Assembly: GCF_004355005.1 (NCBI RefSeq)
Contig: NZ_SMSJ01000049.1
Location: 1 to 41,610 of the forward strand
Direction: 5' to 3'
Length of the DNA: 41,610 nucleotides
Origin: Dankookia rubra
GTDB lineage: Bacteria > Pseudomonadota > Alphaproteobacteria > Acetobacterales > Acetobacteraceae
Notes under the pieces: model-generated
Database searches by the model: none
What the model saw: only the letters and a program-made list of their open reading frames with translations
Told to the model about the DNA's origin: nothing
Shown: piece by piece, positions 25,192-33,798 of the stretch
Numbering within the stretch: the stretch's first letter is position 1
How the letters are laid out: each line of letters begins with the position of its first letter
Translations under genes and position numbers: made by a program

Positions 25192-27275
25192 ACGGCGCCG
25201 TCCTTCTTCGCGGGTTCGATCAGATAATTTCCGGCGGCGGTCACGCGCAGCCTCTGGCCGCTCTCGACGAGCAGCGTCGTTGTCGCCTCGTCGATGACGG
25301 CGGGACCTGCCACGGCATCGCCGGGCACAAGGCGCCGCCCGTCATGGATCGGCGTCAGGACCGTGCCGGTGGCATCGTCGATCCAGACCGGGCGCCGCCC
25401 CCCAGGTTCCGGCCAGCGCAACGGGCCGGGCTCGGCCAGCGCCGGCGCCGCCATCGGCAGGTGGCCGCGTGCCCCGACCTTCAGGCCGAGTGCCTCGATC
25501 TCGCCATCCTGCTGGAAGTGGCCATATAGCCGCTGGTGCGCCGCCTCAAAGCTACGGCGCAACTGCTCCACGCCCAGCCCGTCGTCGCAGGTGATGGTCA
25601 CCGGCCATTGCTGCCCGGGATAGCGCAGCGCCAGCCCGCGTTCGAGCAGGATTGCATCCTCGGCGAAGCCCTGCCGCGCCAACGCGGCACGGGCTTGCTG
25701 CTCAACTTCGCGGAACGCCGCCTCCAGTCGATCCGGCTGGCGGTCATCCAGCCGCTGGTACCAGCTGCGGATGCGGTCGATGCGAACATCGGTATTGCAC
25801 ATGCCGAAGGCGCAGAACACGCCGGCCAAGCGTGGCACATAGACCGCGGCGCAGCCCAGGGCACGCCCAACCGCCGCCCCGTGCAGCGGCCCGGCGCCGC
25901 CTGCCGCAATCAGCGTGAAGTCACGGATGTCATAGCCGCGCTCGATGCTGACGCGTTCCACGGCGTGCTGAATGTTCTGGTCCACCAAGCGGATCAGGCC
26001 GGCCGCTGCCTGCTCCAGCGTCAGCCCTAGCGGTTGTGCCAGATGCCGCTCGATCGCTTCGGCAGCCTTGTCGCGATCCAGCATGATGGCACCGCCTGCA
26101 TAGGGGCCGGGTGCCAGCCGGCCGAGGACGAGTTGCGCATCCGTCACCGTGGGCTGGATGCCGCCGAAACCATAGGCCGCCGGCCCAGGCCGCGCGCCGG
26201 CACCCCGCGGGCCGGCATGCAGCATCCCGCCCGCGTCGACATGACCGATGGTGCCGCCGCCTGCGCCGATGGTGTGAATCTCGACCGAGGGGATGGCGAT
26301 ACAATGTCCTTCGACATCAAGTTGGTCGGTCATCTGCACGACGCCGTCGCGCATCAGGGTCACGTCGCAGCTGGTGCCACCCACCTCGATAGAGACGAGG
26401 TCCGACGAGCCGGTATCGCGCCCGAAGTAGCGGATCGCGCCGACGCCCGCGGCCGGGCCGGATAGCACCATCTGCACCGGATGATGCGCTACCTCCGCCA
26501 CGTTCGCGGCGCCGCCATTGCTTTGCACGATCAGCAGCGGATGACGCAGGCCGAGGCCGGACAGCCTTTCCTCAAGCGAACGCAGATAGGGTGCCACGCG
26601 CGGGCCAACATAGGCATTGACGACAACTGTCGCGCTACGCTCGTACTCGCCCATAATCGGTGCGATATCGCCGGAGCAGGAGACCCAGACCTCGGGCCAG
26701 ACCTCCTGGATGATGGCACGGCAGGCATGTTCATGCGCCGGAGTGCGGAAGCTGTTGAGGAAGCAGATGGCGATTGCCTCCACGCCCTCGGCACGAAACA
26801 CCTCGACCGCGCGCAGCACGCTGTCGCGGGATAGCGGCGTCACCACCGCCCCTGCGGCATCGATGCGTTCGGTCACGCCCAGTCGCAGCCGGCGCGGCAC
26901 CAGCGGCGGCGGAAAGGGCGAGCGATGGTCCCAGACGTCTCGCCGCAGGCCGCGGCGGATTTCCAGGCTGTCGCGGAACCCCTCGGTGGTCAGCAAGCCC
27001 ACCCGCGCCCCCTTGCCTTCCAGCAGGGTGTTGGTGGCGACGGTGGAGCCATGGACCAGGAGTTCCGTTTCGCGCAGCAGGTCCCGCGTGTCGCGCCCCA
27101 TCGCCTGCGCGGCACCTGCGATGGCGTTCAGCACGCCAATGGTGCGGTCCTCCGGCGTGGACGGGGCTTTGTGCGCCAGCAGCCGGCCCGCCGCGCCAGC
27201 GACGACGATGTCGGTGAAGGTGCCACCAATGTCGACCCCGATGCGGAAAGGGGGCTGGATTGCGTCCGTGGTCAT
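25188..27275 (-). CDS. hyuA: Hydantoinase/oxoprolinase family protein, subunit A
   Basis: A 695-residue HyuA subunit. The N-terminal ASKHA-type ATPase domain starts FRIGVDIGGTFTDIVV; LLVHGSTVATNTLLEGKGA, the nucleotide-binding VLSGPAAGVGAIRYFG, SIEVGGTSCDVTLM and the glycine-rich IGAGGGTIGHVD are family landmarks, as is the late LIAAGGAGPLHGAAVGRALG. It supplies ATP-driven activation of the cyclic amide for the HyuA/HyuB complex in the cytoplasm. It is followed by hyuB with a 4-base overlap and preceded by a LivJ-type binding protein gene 94 bases upstream, so all may be one transcript from 31042 to 23443. Confidence 0.93.
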   Translation of the reverse strand: MTTDAIQPPFRIGVDIGGTFTDIVVAGAAGRLLAHKAPSTPEDRTIGVLNAIAGAAQAMGRDTRDLLRETELLVHGSTVATNTLLEGKGARVGLLTTEGFRDSLEIRRGLRRDVWDHRSPFPPPLVPRRLRLGVTERIDAAGAVVTPLSRDSVLRAVEVFRAEGVEAIAICFLNSFRTPAHEHACRAIIQEVWPEVWVSCSGDIAPIMGEYERSATVVVNAYVGPRVAPYLRSLEERLSGLGLRHPLLIVQSNGGAANVAEVAHHPVQMVLSGPAAGVGAIRYFGRDTGSSDLVSIEVGGTSCDVTLMRDGVVQMTDQLDVEGHCIAIPSVEIHTIGAGGGTIGHVDAGGMLHAGPRGAGARPGPAAYGFGGIQPTVTDAQLVLGRLAPGPYAGGAIMLDRDKAAEAIERHLAQPLGLTLEQAAAGLIRLVDQNIQHAVERVSIERGYDIRDFTLIAAGGAGPLHGAAVGRALGCAAVYVPRLAGVFCAFGMCNTDVRIDRIRSWYQRLDDRQPDRLEAAFREVEQQARAALARQGFAEDAILLERGLALRYPGQQWPVTITCDDGLGVEQLRRSFEAAHQRLYGHFQQDGEIEALGLKVGARGHLPMAAPALAEPGPLRWPEPGGRRPVWIDDATGTVLTPIHDGRRLVPGDAVAGPAVIDEATTTLLVESGQRLRVTAAGNYLIEPAKKDGAV

Positions 27276-27369
27276 GCAGGAGTGCCCTGACTGGAATGGA
27301 GAACTCGCTCTTCGCCGGCCCCGCGGAGAACCTGGGCGGTAATGGCGCGCGGTGCGGGCACGGTGCGTC

Positions 27370-28596
27370 CTAGCCGCGGACGAGCGCGCAGTTCCCCTCG
27401 CCGATCGGCCGGAAGGCCTCGGCAGCCGGGATGGTGGCGCGCGGCTTCAGGTAATCCCAAGGTCCTTTGCTCTCGGACGCCGCCTTCACGTCCCAGACCC
27501 GGGCCGGGAATAGTACGCGTCCATCCGCACGAATAGTCGCGCGTTCGTAGACATCGTCCTCCACCGTCATGGCGCGCATGGTTTCGATCGCCGTTCGGCC
27601 GGAGGCCTTGGAGGCCGGCACGCCGATCCGGGCGACCGCCTTCAGGTAATGCAGCGCCGCCGAATAGGCGCCGGCATGGATGCTACTGGGCCAGTTGGTC
27701 GGCGCCTTGGGACGGATGCGCGCGGTGAAGGCCCGGCTGCGCTCGCTCATGTCCCAGTAGAACGGCTCCGAAAGCACCAGGCCCTCAGCCGCTTCGAGGC
27801 CAAGCCCATGCACATTGGTGAGCAGGGCGATCGGGGCCACCAACTTGACGCCCTGCCGGTTGAGGCCGAATTCACGGGCCTGCTGCACGCAGTTGTTGAG
27901 GTCGGCACCGGCATTACACAAGCCGATCACCTTGGCGCCGCGCGCCCGGGCCTCGACCAGGAAGGAAGAGAAATCCGTGGTGCCCGGCGAAGGATAGCGT
28001 GCGCCGCCGACGATCCGGCCGCCACCGGCCTCGACCACCCGGCTGATCTCGGCCTGCAGCAAGTGGCCGAAGGAATAGTCGGCGGTGATGAAGAACCAGT
28101 CCTTGTTGCCCTGGTCAAGCATGGCGCGGGCCGTGGCGCGGGCGTTCGCCCAGGTGTCCGTGGTCCAATGCAGGGTGTTTGGACTACAGCGGGCGCCGGT
28201 GAGGTCCGACGAGACGGCGCCGCTGTTCAGCTGGATCTTGTCCTTCTCCCGCACCACGTCATTGATTGCGAAGGCGATGGCGCTGTTATTCACGTCCAGG
28301 ATAACATCCACGCCCTGCTGGTCGAACCAGCGGCGCGCGGTGGTCACGCCGACATCCGCCCGGTTCTGGTGATCGGCAGCGAGCACCTCGACGCGGATAT
28401 CGGGCGCGATCGCCCGGAAGTCCTCCACTGCCTGCTGCACGCAGACCACCGTGGTCTGACCGGAGGTGTCTTTGTACATGCCGGCCATGTCCGTCAGCAC
28501 CCCAAGCCGGACAACCTGCTGCTGCGACCATGCCGGCCGCGACAGGAAGGGCAGCGCCGCGGCGGACGCCAGCATCGCACGTCGTGTCACGTTCAT
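27370..28596 (-). CDS. Branched-chain amino acid-type ABC transporter substrate-binding protein (LivJ-like)
   Basis: A 408-residue type I periplasmic binding protein. A Tat/Sec leader (MNVTRRAMLASAAALPFLSR) ends before QQQVVRLGVLTDMAGMYKD; later WFFITADYSFGHLLQAEISR and VVGGARYPSPGTTDFSSFLVEARA match the two-lobe Peripla_BP_6 fold. ATG 28596 was chosen because the leader starts there; the open frame reads further upstream but only in the shadow of the next gene. It captures amides or amino-acid-like ligands; no Liv permease or ATPase genes are present. Its place next to hyuAB suggests a cyclic amide or its product as ligand (inference). Confidence 0.9.
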   Translation of the reverse strand: MNVTRRAMLASAAALPFLSRPAWSQQQVVRLGVLTDMAGMYKDTSGQTTVVCVQQAVEDFRAIAPDIRVEVLAADHQNRADVGVTTARRWFDQQGVDVILDVNNSAIAFAINDVVREKDKIQLNSGAVSSDLTGARCSPNTLHWTTDTWANARATARAMLDQGNKDWFFITADYSFGHLLQAEISRVVEAGGGRIVGGARYPSPGTTDFSSFLVEARARGAKVIGLCNAGADLNNCVQQAREFGLNRQGVKLVAPIALLTNVHGLGLEAAEGLVLSEPFYWDMSERSRAFTARIRPKAPTNWPSSIHAGAYSAALHYLKAVARIGVPASKASGRTAIETMRAMTVEDDVYERATIRADGRVLFPARVWDVKAASESKGPWDYLKPRATIPAAEAFRPIGEGNCALVRG

Positions 28597-28667
28597 GGCT
28601 TCTCGACCTCTGCCTCTGGAATCCCACGGGGAGGCGCCGCTACGCACGCGACGGGCGTCCGATCTGC

Positions 28668-29687
28668 TCAGCGGAACGGCATGCCGTAGTGGAGCCCTCC
28701 GCGGGAGACGACGTGGTTCTGGCCGCGCCCCAGGTTGATTGGCGTTTCGGGCCCGAAGTTGCGGTCGTAGATTTCGCCGTAGTTGCCGACATGCTCGATG
28801 ACCCGGATCACCCAGTCGCGCTGCAGAGTCAGCATGCCGCGGAGGTTGTCTTCCGTGCCGAGCAGGCGCTTCAGCGCAGGATCGGTCGCGCTGGCTGCCA
28901 TCTGGCGGACATTGGCTCGCGTGAGTCCGCGCTCCTCGGCCTCGATCAGTGCGAAGAGAGTCCAGCGCGCGATCGAGAACCATTCCATGTCACCGCGGGC
29001 CACCGCCGGGCCATATGGGTCGCGGCTCAGGACCTCGGGCAACACAAGGAAGTCTTGGGGATTGGTCACCTGAACCGAGATTGCGCCAGCCAAGTCCGCA
29101 GCACCCGCAGTCACCGCATCACATCGTCCGGCCAAAAAGCCTTCAAGCACAGCAGCGAAACGGTCGAAGGTAATTGGAGTGAAGCTCAGGTTGCGGGCGC
29201 GGAGGAAGTCGGTGACCTCGGGCAGGTTTGATCCTCCCTGGCTCGCACAGATCGTCGCGCCACCCAACTGATCCATCCGGGTGACATTGGACGCGCGACG
29301 GACCATCACCCCCGTACCCGTGTAGAAGCTGGTGCCGACGAAGACGATCCCGAGGCTGACATCCCGCGACATGGTCCAGACGGTGTCGCGGGCCAGTACG
29401 TCCACCTCTCCGGAAGACAACGCTGTAAAGCGTGTCTGCAAGGTGACTGGGACGAAGGTCACGCGTCGCGGATCGCCAAGTACGGCGGTCGCCACGGCGC
29501 GGCAGTAGTCCACATCCAGCCCGTGCCATTCACCGCGACCGTCCGGAAGCGAAAACCCTGCAACGGATCCGCCGACCCCGCACCGGACGGTATTGTTGGC
29601 CCGAACCCGATCCAACACGGGACCCGCCTGAGCCGCCGCGCTCAGCCCTGCGACTAGGGCTGCAGCAGCGAGGAGACGCCGCATCAT
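28668..29687 (-). CDS. General L-amino-acid ABC transporter binding protein (AapJ-like)
   Basis: A 339-residue type II periplasmic binding protein of the AapJ/BztA group. Signal peptide MMRRLLAAAALVAGLSAAAQA precedes GPVLDRVRANNTVRCGVGGSVAGFS; DGRGEWHGLDVDYCRAVATAVLGD, VDVLARDTVWTMSRDVSLGI and the C-terminal YGEIYDRNFGPETPINLGRGQN are hallmarks of this group. It begins at ATG 29687, overlapping the aminotransferase stop by 4 bases. The permease partners AapQMP are absent, so this is an orphan, or it serves a transporter encoded elsewhere. Together with LivJ-like and HyuAB proteins it marks amino-acid or amide uptake. Confidence 0.92.
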   Translation of the reverse strand: MMRRLLAAAALVAGLSAAAQAGPVLDRVRANNTVRCGVGGSVAGFSLPDGRGEWHGLDVDYCRAVATAVLGDPRRVTFVPVTLQTRFTALSSGEVDVLARDTVWTMSRDVSLGIVFVGTSFYTGTGVMVRRASNVTRMDQLGGATICASQGGSNLPEVTDFLRARNLSFTPITFDRFAAVLEGFLAGRCDAVTAGAADLAGAISVQVTNPQDFLVLPEVLSRDPYGPAVARGDMEWFSIARWTLFALIEAEERGLTRANVRQMAASATDPALKRLLGTEDNLRGMLTLQRDWVIRVIEHVGNYGEIYDRNFGPETPINLGRGQNHVVSRGGLHYGMPFR

Positions 29688-31042
29688 CGCCCAGTCCTTT
29701 CCGCCAGGGTGGCTTCGACGAGGGCATGGGCTATGAGGCTGATCTCCGCAGCGGCCATTGGCGTCGAGAGGGCGCCAGAGCAGTTGGGAGTCAGCAGAAC
29801 GCCAGCGTCGAGCATCGTCAGGTGGATAGCCGCAAGCGCTTTCTTCGCGGCCGCGTCCGGATAGCAGCTGCGGTAGTCCCGGATCGGGGCGGCCGTCAGG
29901 TGCAGGCGGAACAGCGATCCGAAGCCGGTCATCTGCGCGGCTACGCCCGCTTCGGTGAAGGCAGCATTGACGCGGCTTCGCAGGGTGTCGCCCAGACGGT
30001 TCAGCCTGTCCACGGCCGGCAAATCAAACGCGTCGAGCGCGGCGAGACCAGCCGCCATGGTCAACGGGTTCGCGCTGAAGGTACCGCCGAATGCCACTGG
30101 CGGCTGGCCGCGGGTATGGTCGAAAATGGCCATCCGCGCTGCCGGCCCGGCCACCGCTCCGACCGGCAGGCCGCCGCCGATGATCTTGCCGAGCGCGATC
30201 AGATCGGGCTCCAGCCCAAAGAGAGGATGCGCCCCGGCGTGGGAGAGGCGGAAGGTGATGACCTCGTCGCAGATCAGCAGGATCCCATGCCGGGTACCGG
30301 CATTGCGGATGGCCTCGATGGTTGCCGCCGGGGGCGGCACCATACCGATCTTCGAGGCCAGCGGGTCCAATACCACCGCGGCAATCCGGGGAGCCTCCCG
30401 CTCGAGAATGGCAGTGCATCGGTCGGCATCGGCATAGGGCAGCACCACCGTGTCGGCGACGACACCTGCAGGCGTACCGCGGTCATAGGGCACCGCGGCC
30501 GGATCACCGCCCGAACCATCCCAGTTCGAAGGATCTGAGCCCAGGCTGACTTCGAGCGAATCATAGCTGCCGTGATAGGCGCCCTCGAACTTCGCGATCG
30601 CGGGGCGACCGGTCAGCGCGCGCGCTGCCTTGACGGCAAACATGACCGCCTCTGTGCCCGAATTGCAGAAGCGGATCTGCTCGCAGCGTGGCGAGCGGCT
30701 GCGGATAGCCTCGGCCAGGGCTGTCTCATGCCGTGTGGGCATCCCGAACGCCGTGCCGTCGCCCACCACCTTCCGTAGCGCCTCGACCACCGGCGGGAAG
30801 GCATGGCCATGCACCAGCGAGAAGAAGTTGTTCGCGCAATCGAGGATGCGACGGCCATCCAGGTCCTCCACCCAGCAGCCTTCGCCCCTGACCGCGTAGG
30901 GTGGATGCGGTGCGAACCAGGTGGCCTGGCGCATACTGCCGCCGGGAATGACGCGCTTGGCCCTCTCGAACTCGGCGGCAGACCGCGAAAACGGCGGTTG
31001 ATTATCGGTCGGTTCGGCGTTGGTTGCTGCGGGATGATCCAT
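29684..31042 (-). CDS. Class III aminotransferase, glutamate-1-semialdehyde 2,1-aminomutase-like
   Basis: A 452-residue PLP enzyme. KRVIPGGSMRQATWFAP, FCNSGTEAVMFAVKAARALTG, LICDEVITFRL and the Schiff-base lysine K286 in ALGKIIGGGLPVGAVAG identify a fold-type I, class III aminotransferase of the HemL-like branch. As a second, non-housekeeping relative it may transaminate or isomerise an amino acid derived from the cyclic amide handled by HyuAB (inference). ATG 31042 has GGAAG 8 bases ahead; the TTG at 31060 is a less likely start. It heads the minus-strand group and is divergent from the RpiR regulator. It overlaps the AapJ-like gene by ATGA. Confidence 0.87.
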   Translation of the reverse strand: MDHPAATNAEPTDNQPPFSRSAAEFERAKRVIPGGSMRQATWFAPHPPYAVRGEGCWVEDLDGRRILDCANNFFSLVHGHAFPPVVEALRKVVGDGTAFGMPTRHETALAEAIRSRSPRCEQIRFCNSGTEAVMFAVKAARALTGRPAIAKFEGAYHGSYDSLEVSLGSDPSNWDGSGGDPAAVPYDRGTPAGVVADTVVLPYADADRCTAILEREAPRIAAVVLDPLASKIGMVPPPAATIEAIRNAGTRHGILLICDEVITFRLSHAGAHPLFGLEPDLIALGKIIGGGLPVGAVAGPAARMAIFDHTRGQPPVAFGGTFSANPLTMAAGLAALDAFDLPAVDRLNRLGDTLRSRVNAAFTEAGVAAQMTGFGSLFRLHLTAAPIRDYRSCYPDAAAKKALAAIHLTMLDAGVLLTPNCSGALSTPMAAAEISLIAHALVEATLAERTGR

Positions 31043-31075
31043 GCCCGGACTTCCATGCAATGACGCAGCCTGGAG

Positions 31076-31091
31076 CGGACCATATGGTTCG
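31076..31091. promoter_or_regulatory. Candidate RpiR operator (palindrome)
   Basis: CGGACCATATGGTTCG is a 16-base palindrome with one mismatched pair around a perfect 10-base core, ACCATATGGT. It lies 34 bases upstream of the aminotransferase start and 69 bases upstream of the RpiR start, in their divergent promoter. Symmetry is seen; binding is inferred. Confidence 0.45.
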
Positions 31092-31119
31092 GCTATGAGT
31101 CAATAGGAGCAATTGGTCC

Positions 31120-31138
31120 ACCGCTTGTCCGAAGCGGT
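31120..31138. promoter_or_regulatory. Second inverted repeat in the aminotransferase-rpiR promoter region
   Basis: ACCGCTT-GTCCG-AAGCGGT is a perfect 7-base inverted repeat 21 bases before the RpiR start at 31160. It may be an operator half of a two-site arrangement with the palindrome at 31076, or a hairpin in the leader of the rpiR mRNA. The role cannot be told from sequence. Confidence 0.4.
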
Positions 31139-31159
31139 CGTTATGGGGAGCCTGCCGAC

Positions 31160-32122
31160 ATGAATGAAGCCGAGACCTTCAAGGCGCTCCGGGGGGTGCT
31201 CGCGGAACTGACGGGGCCTATGGCCGAGGCGGCGCGCTATCTTCTGGCGCATCCTGAGAACGTGGCCGTTCATTCGATGCGCGCGCTTGCGCGGCGGGCC
31301 GATGTTCCACCCGTCACGCTGGTCCGCCTGGCGCAGCGGCTGGGCCTGCCCGGATACAACGAACTGCGTCAGGGCTTCGTGGACCGCGTCTTGCGCAACG
31401 GTGCGGCAGCGCAGGTGGCCGCGACACGCAACGTGGACAGCGCACGCGCCATCGCGGCCGCTGCCGGGGCCGGCACCGGGGCGCTGGCCTTCGCGGAGAG
31501 CTTCTTCGCCGCGGAGCATGACGTGCTTCGCCGAGCATTCGCGGGGTTGACCGAGACCGCGCTGGACCGGTCCACGACAGTCCTTGCGACTGCTCCGCGC
31601 GTGTTCGTGGCTGCCCGTCGCACGCCTTTCCCGGCGGCCTTCACGCTCGCCTACGCCCTCCGTAAGGCCCGGCCCGGCGTCTCCTTGCTCGATGACGCGG
31701 GTGGTGCACCTGAGGGGGCGCTTGAAGATGCGGCGGCGGAGGATGCTTTTGTTGCCTTTACCTTTGCGCCGTTCAGTCGGGTGACCGATGCGCTGGCGCG
31801 GCGAGCGAGCGATGCCGGGGCACGGATCATTGTCGTGTCCGATATCGACGAGGCTCCCCTGCGCGATCTAGCTGGCGACCTTTTCTTTGTGGCGCCAACA
31901 CTGAGCCGCGCCTTTCCGGAATCAGCGGGCGGAGCGCTGGCTTTAGCCAATCTGCTTGCAGCGCTGACGGTAGCAAAGCTCGGTGAGAATGCGCAGAAGC
32001 GGATCCGTACGAACGAAAGGCGGCTTGTGGATGCAGGCGAATACCTCCTGACCACTAGTTCAGCGCGCAAGCGTGGCGCAGCGAATCGGAGGTCGGGCAG
32101 CACTGGCCGTCTGCCCAGATAA
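31160..32122 (+). CDS. MurR/RpiR-family transcriptional regulator
   Basis: A 320-residue regulator. The N-terminal HTH_6 domain (ARYLLAHPENVAVHSMRALARRADVPPVTLVRLAQRLGLPGYNELRQGF) is followed by a SIS domain (about residues 130-260) with FVAARRTPFPAAFTLAYALR and IIVVSDIDEAPLRDLAGD. RpiR-type proteins sense sugar phosphates or, in amino-acid loci, other ligands. It is divergent from the aminotransferase/binding-protein/hyuAB group and is its likely regulator. The last ~20 residues (RKRGAANRRSGSTGRLPR) are basic and low-complexity and may be read-through into sequence next to the mobile-element zone. Confidence 0.9.
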   Translation: MNEAETFKALRGVLAELTGPMAEAARYLLAHPENVAVHSMRALARRADVPPVTLVRLAQRLGLPGYNELRQGFVDRVLRNGAAAQVAATRNVDSARAIAAAAGAGTGALAFAESFFAAEHDVLRRAFAGLTETALDRSTTVLATAPRVFVAARRTPFPAAFTLAYALRKARPGVSLLDDAGGAPEGALEDAAAEDAFVAFTFAPFSRVTDALARRASDAGARIIVVSDIDEAPLRDLAGDLFFVAPTLSRAFPESAGGALALANLLAALTVAKLGENAQKRIRTNERRLVDAGEYLLTTSSARKRGAANRRSGSTGRLPR

Positions 32123-32203
32123 TGAGCTGCAACGGCCGCCCAGAGACTTTCGTTTCCCGGTTCCCGCCGCTGCAGTGGCGCCTTGTTGCATTGGTCGCCC
32201 GCC

Positions 32204-32306
32204 TATAGAGCCGGCTTGGGTGCACTTGGATGAGTTTGCCGGTTTTACAGGTATTATCCCCGTGCGACCCGGCGCCGGCCTCAAGATGGCCCAAGCCGGC
32301 TCTATA
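32204..32306. mobile_element. MITE-like element with 17-bp perfect inverted ends and TA flanks
   Basis: TATAGAGCCGGCTTGGG (32204-32220) is perfectly repeated in reverse at 32290-32306. Read as TA + element + TA, the element is 99 bases (32206-32304) with 15-base terminal inverted repeats and a duplicated TA. TA duplication is the mark of IS630/Tc1-mariner transposition. It encodes no protein. A fragment of an IS630 transposase lies 8 kb away (40270-40617), but a match of its ends to this element cannot be tested here. It sits between rpiR and the IS3 element. Confidence 0.6.
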
Positions 32307-32468
32307 AGTGTCTTCAGTTAGGGTGAGGCCGGGGCGAGGCCCCTTCTTCTGCAAGGGCGGTCCGTTTGCCATGAGAGCGAATGCTGCCCGGCGTCGGGAC
32401 TGGGGTGCGACACGGTTCGATGAGACAGCCGGCTGCGGTAGAGATCACCGCAACCGGAGGTCAGACCG

Positions 32469-32861
32469 ATGGACCAGAACCGCAGCCACCAGCCCGTGGG
32501 GGCGCCGGCGGGCGTCCAGCACGTCGATTCCGGCACCCCCACGGGCGGTGCCGGGCCGGAGCGTCGCAACTCCGCCCGGCGCAAGCTGGCCGCCGTCACC
32601 CGCCTGCTGCGCGGTGAGCCGCTGGAGATCGTGGCCCGCGAGCTCAACGTCACCGTCGCCCGCCTGAGCGAGTGGCGCGATCGCGCCCTGATCGGGGCAG
32701 AGGCGGCGATGAAGGAGCGTGAGCGCGACAGCCGCGATGGGGAACTGCTCCGGCTCAAGGCCAAGCTCGGCGAGGTCACCATGGCCAACGAGCTGCTGGA
32801 GCAGAAGATTGCGGCCCTGGAGGGCGGCCGCCCTTTGGCCCGCCGGAGGTCGAGGCGGTGA
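32469..32861 (+). CDS. IS3-family transposase OrfA (DNA-binding part)
   Basis: A 130-residue protein with a helix-turn-helix unit (ARRKLAAVTRLLRGEPLEIVARELNVTVARLSEWRDRAL) and a following coiled-coil or leucine-zipper-like segment (LKAKLGEVTMANELLEQKIAALEGG), the standard OrfA layout. ATG 32469 follows a GGAGGT site. Its TGA overlaps the GTG of orfB (32858-32861), typical of orfA/orfB pairs, although here a -1 slippage signal was not searched for in detail. Intact. Confidence 0.87.
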   Translation: MDQNRSHQPVGAPAGVQHVDSGTPTGGAGPERRNSARRKLAAVTRLLRGEPLEIVARELNVTVARLSEWRDRALIGAEAAMKERERDSRDGELLRLKAKLGEVTMANELLEQKIAALEGGRPLARRRSRR

Positions 32862-33729
32862 GCCGGGCCATCTCGTCGGTCACGGGCCACGCCTACGGCT
32901 TGGCCAGGGTCGCTCGGGTCTGGCAGCTCTCCCGTGCCACAGTCTACCGCCATCGCGCGGCGCCCGACCCCGCGGCACCGGCCGGTCCGACACGCCGGGG
33001 CCCGGTCGGTGCCTGCTCTGACACCGAGTTGCTCGAGCACATCCGCGCCCAGATCCTCGGCTCGCGCCTGCATGGCGAGGGCTACCGCAAGATCTGGGCC
33101 CGGCTGCGCCATGCCGGGATCCGCACCTCGGCCCGGCGGGTCCGGCGCCTCATGGGCCAGCACGGCGTGCTCGCGCCACACCGCGTCGGCCGTCCCGAGC
33201 TGCCGCCCATGACGGCACCATCACCACAACGGCGGTGGACGCGATGTGGGGGACCGACATGACCGAGACCGTGACCATCCGAGACGGTCGGGCCCGGGTG
33301 TTCGTTGCCGTCGACCACTGCTCCGGCGAGTGCGTCGGCAACCATGCCGCCCGCTCCGGCAACCGCTTCGAGGCACTCGAGCCGGTGCGCCAGGACGTGC
33401 TGCGCCACTTCGGCGGCTTCGAAAAGAACGCGGCCAAGGGTCTCTCCCTCCGCCACGACCACGGCTCCAACTACCTGTCAGGCGACTTCCAGGACGAGAT
33501 CGCCTTCTTCGGCATCGAGAGCTCGCCTTCCTTCGTCCGCCAGCCCGAGGGCAACGGCGTCGCCGAGCGCTTCGTCCGCACCCTGAAAGAGAACTTCCTA
33601 CGGGTGCACACCTTCGACACCATTGAAGAGCTGCGCCGTGGGCTGCAGGAGTTCGTGGCCCACTATAACGCCACCTGGATCGTCGCCCGGCACGGCTACC
33701 GCACTCCGAACCAGATCCGCGCCGAGTAA
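32858..33729 (+). pseudogene. IS3-family transposase OrfB (rve integrase domain), frameshifted
   Basis: The first part, from GTG 32858, reads HTH_21-like sequence (LHGEGYRKIWARLRHAGIRTSARRVRRLMGQHGVLAPHR) and then loses homology after about 33205, running to a stop at 33262. The integrase core resumes in the next frame (AVDAMWGTDMTE onward) and carries the DDE residues in FVAVDHCSGECVG, LRHDHGSNY and PEGNGVAERFVRTLKE. The change equals loss of one base (or gain of two) around 33190-33215. All catalytic residues survive, so the break is recent or maintained by trans supply. Confidence 0.85.
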
Positions 33730-33798
33730 CGCCGCCTTGCTCAATGCCCACCGGCCAACCTACCCTTGGCCGCCTGAATAGCGCAGCAGGCTGTCTCA

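Larger units (their letters stand above)
32421..33798 (+). mobile_element. IS3-family insertion sequence, 1378 bp, probably inactive
   Basis: The left end TGAGACAGCCGGCTGCG (32421-32437) matches the reverse complement of the right end (33782-33798) in 16 of 17 positions, and the ends are TG...CA as in IS3-type elements. Inside are orfA and orfB in the usual order. No target duplication is evident (CGA before, ACA after), which suggests an old or rearranged insertion. orfB carries a frameshift, so the copy cannot make its full transposase unless supplied in trans. Confidence 0.85.
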
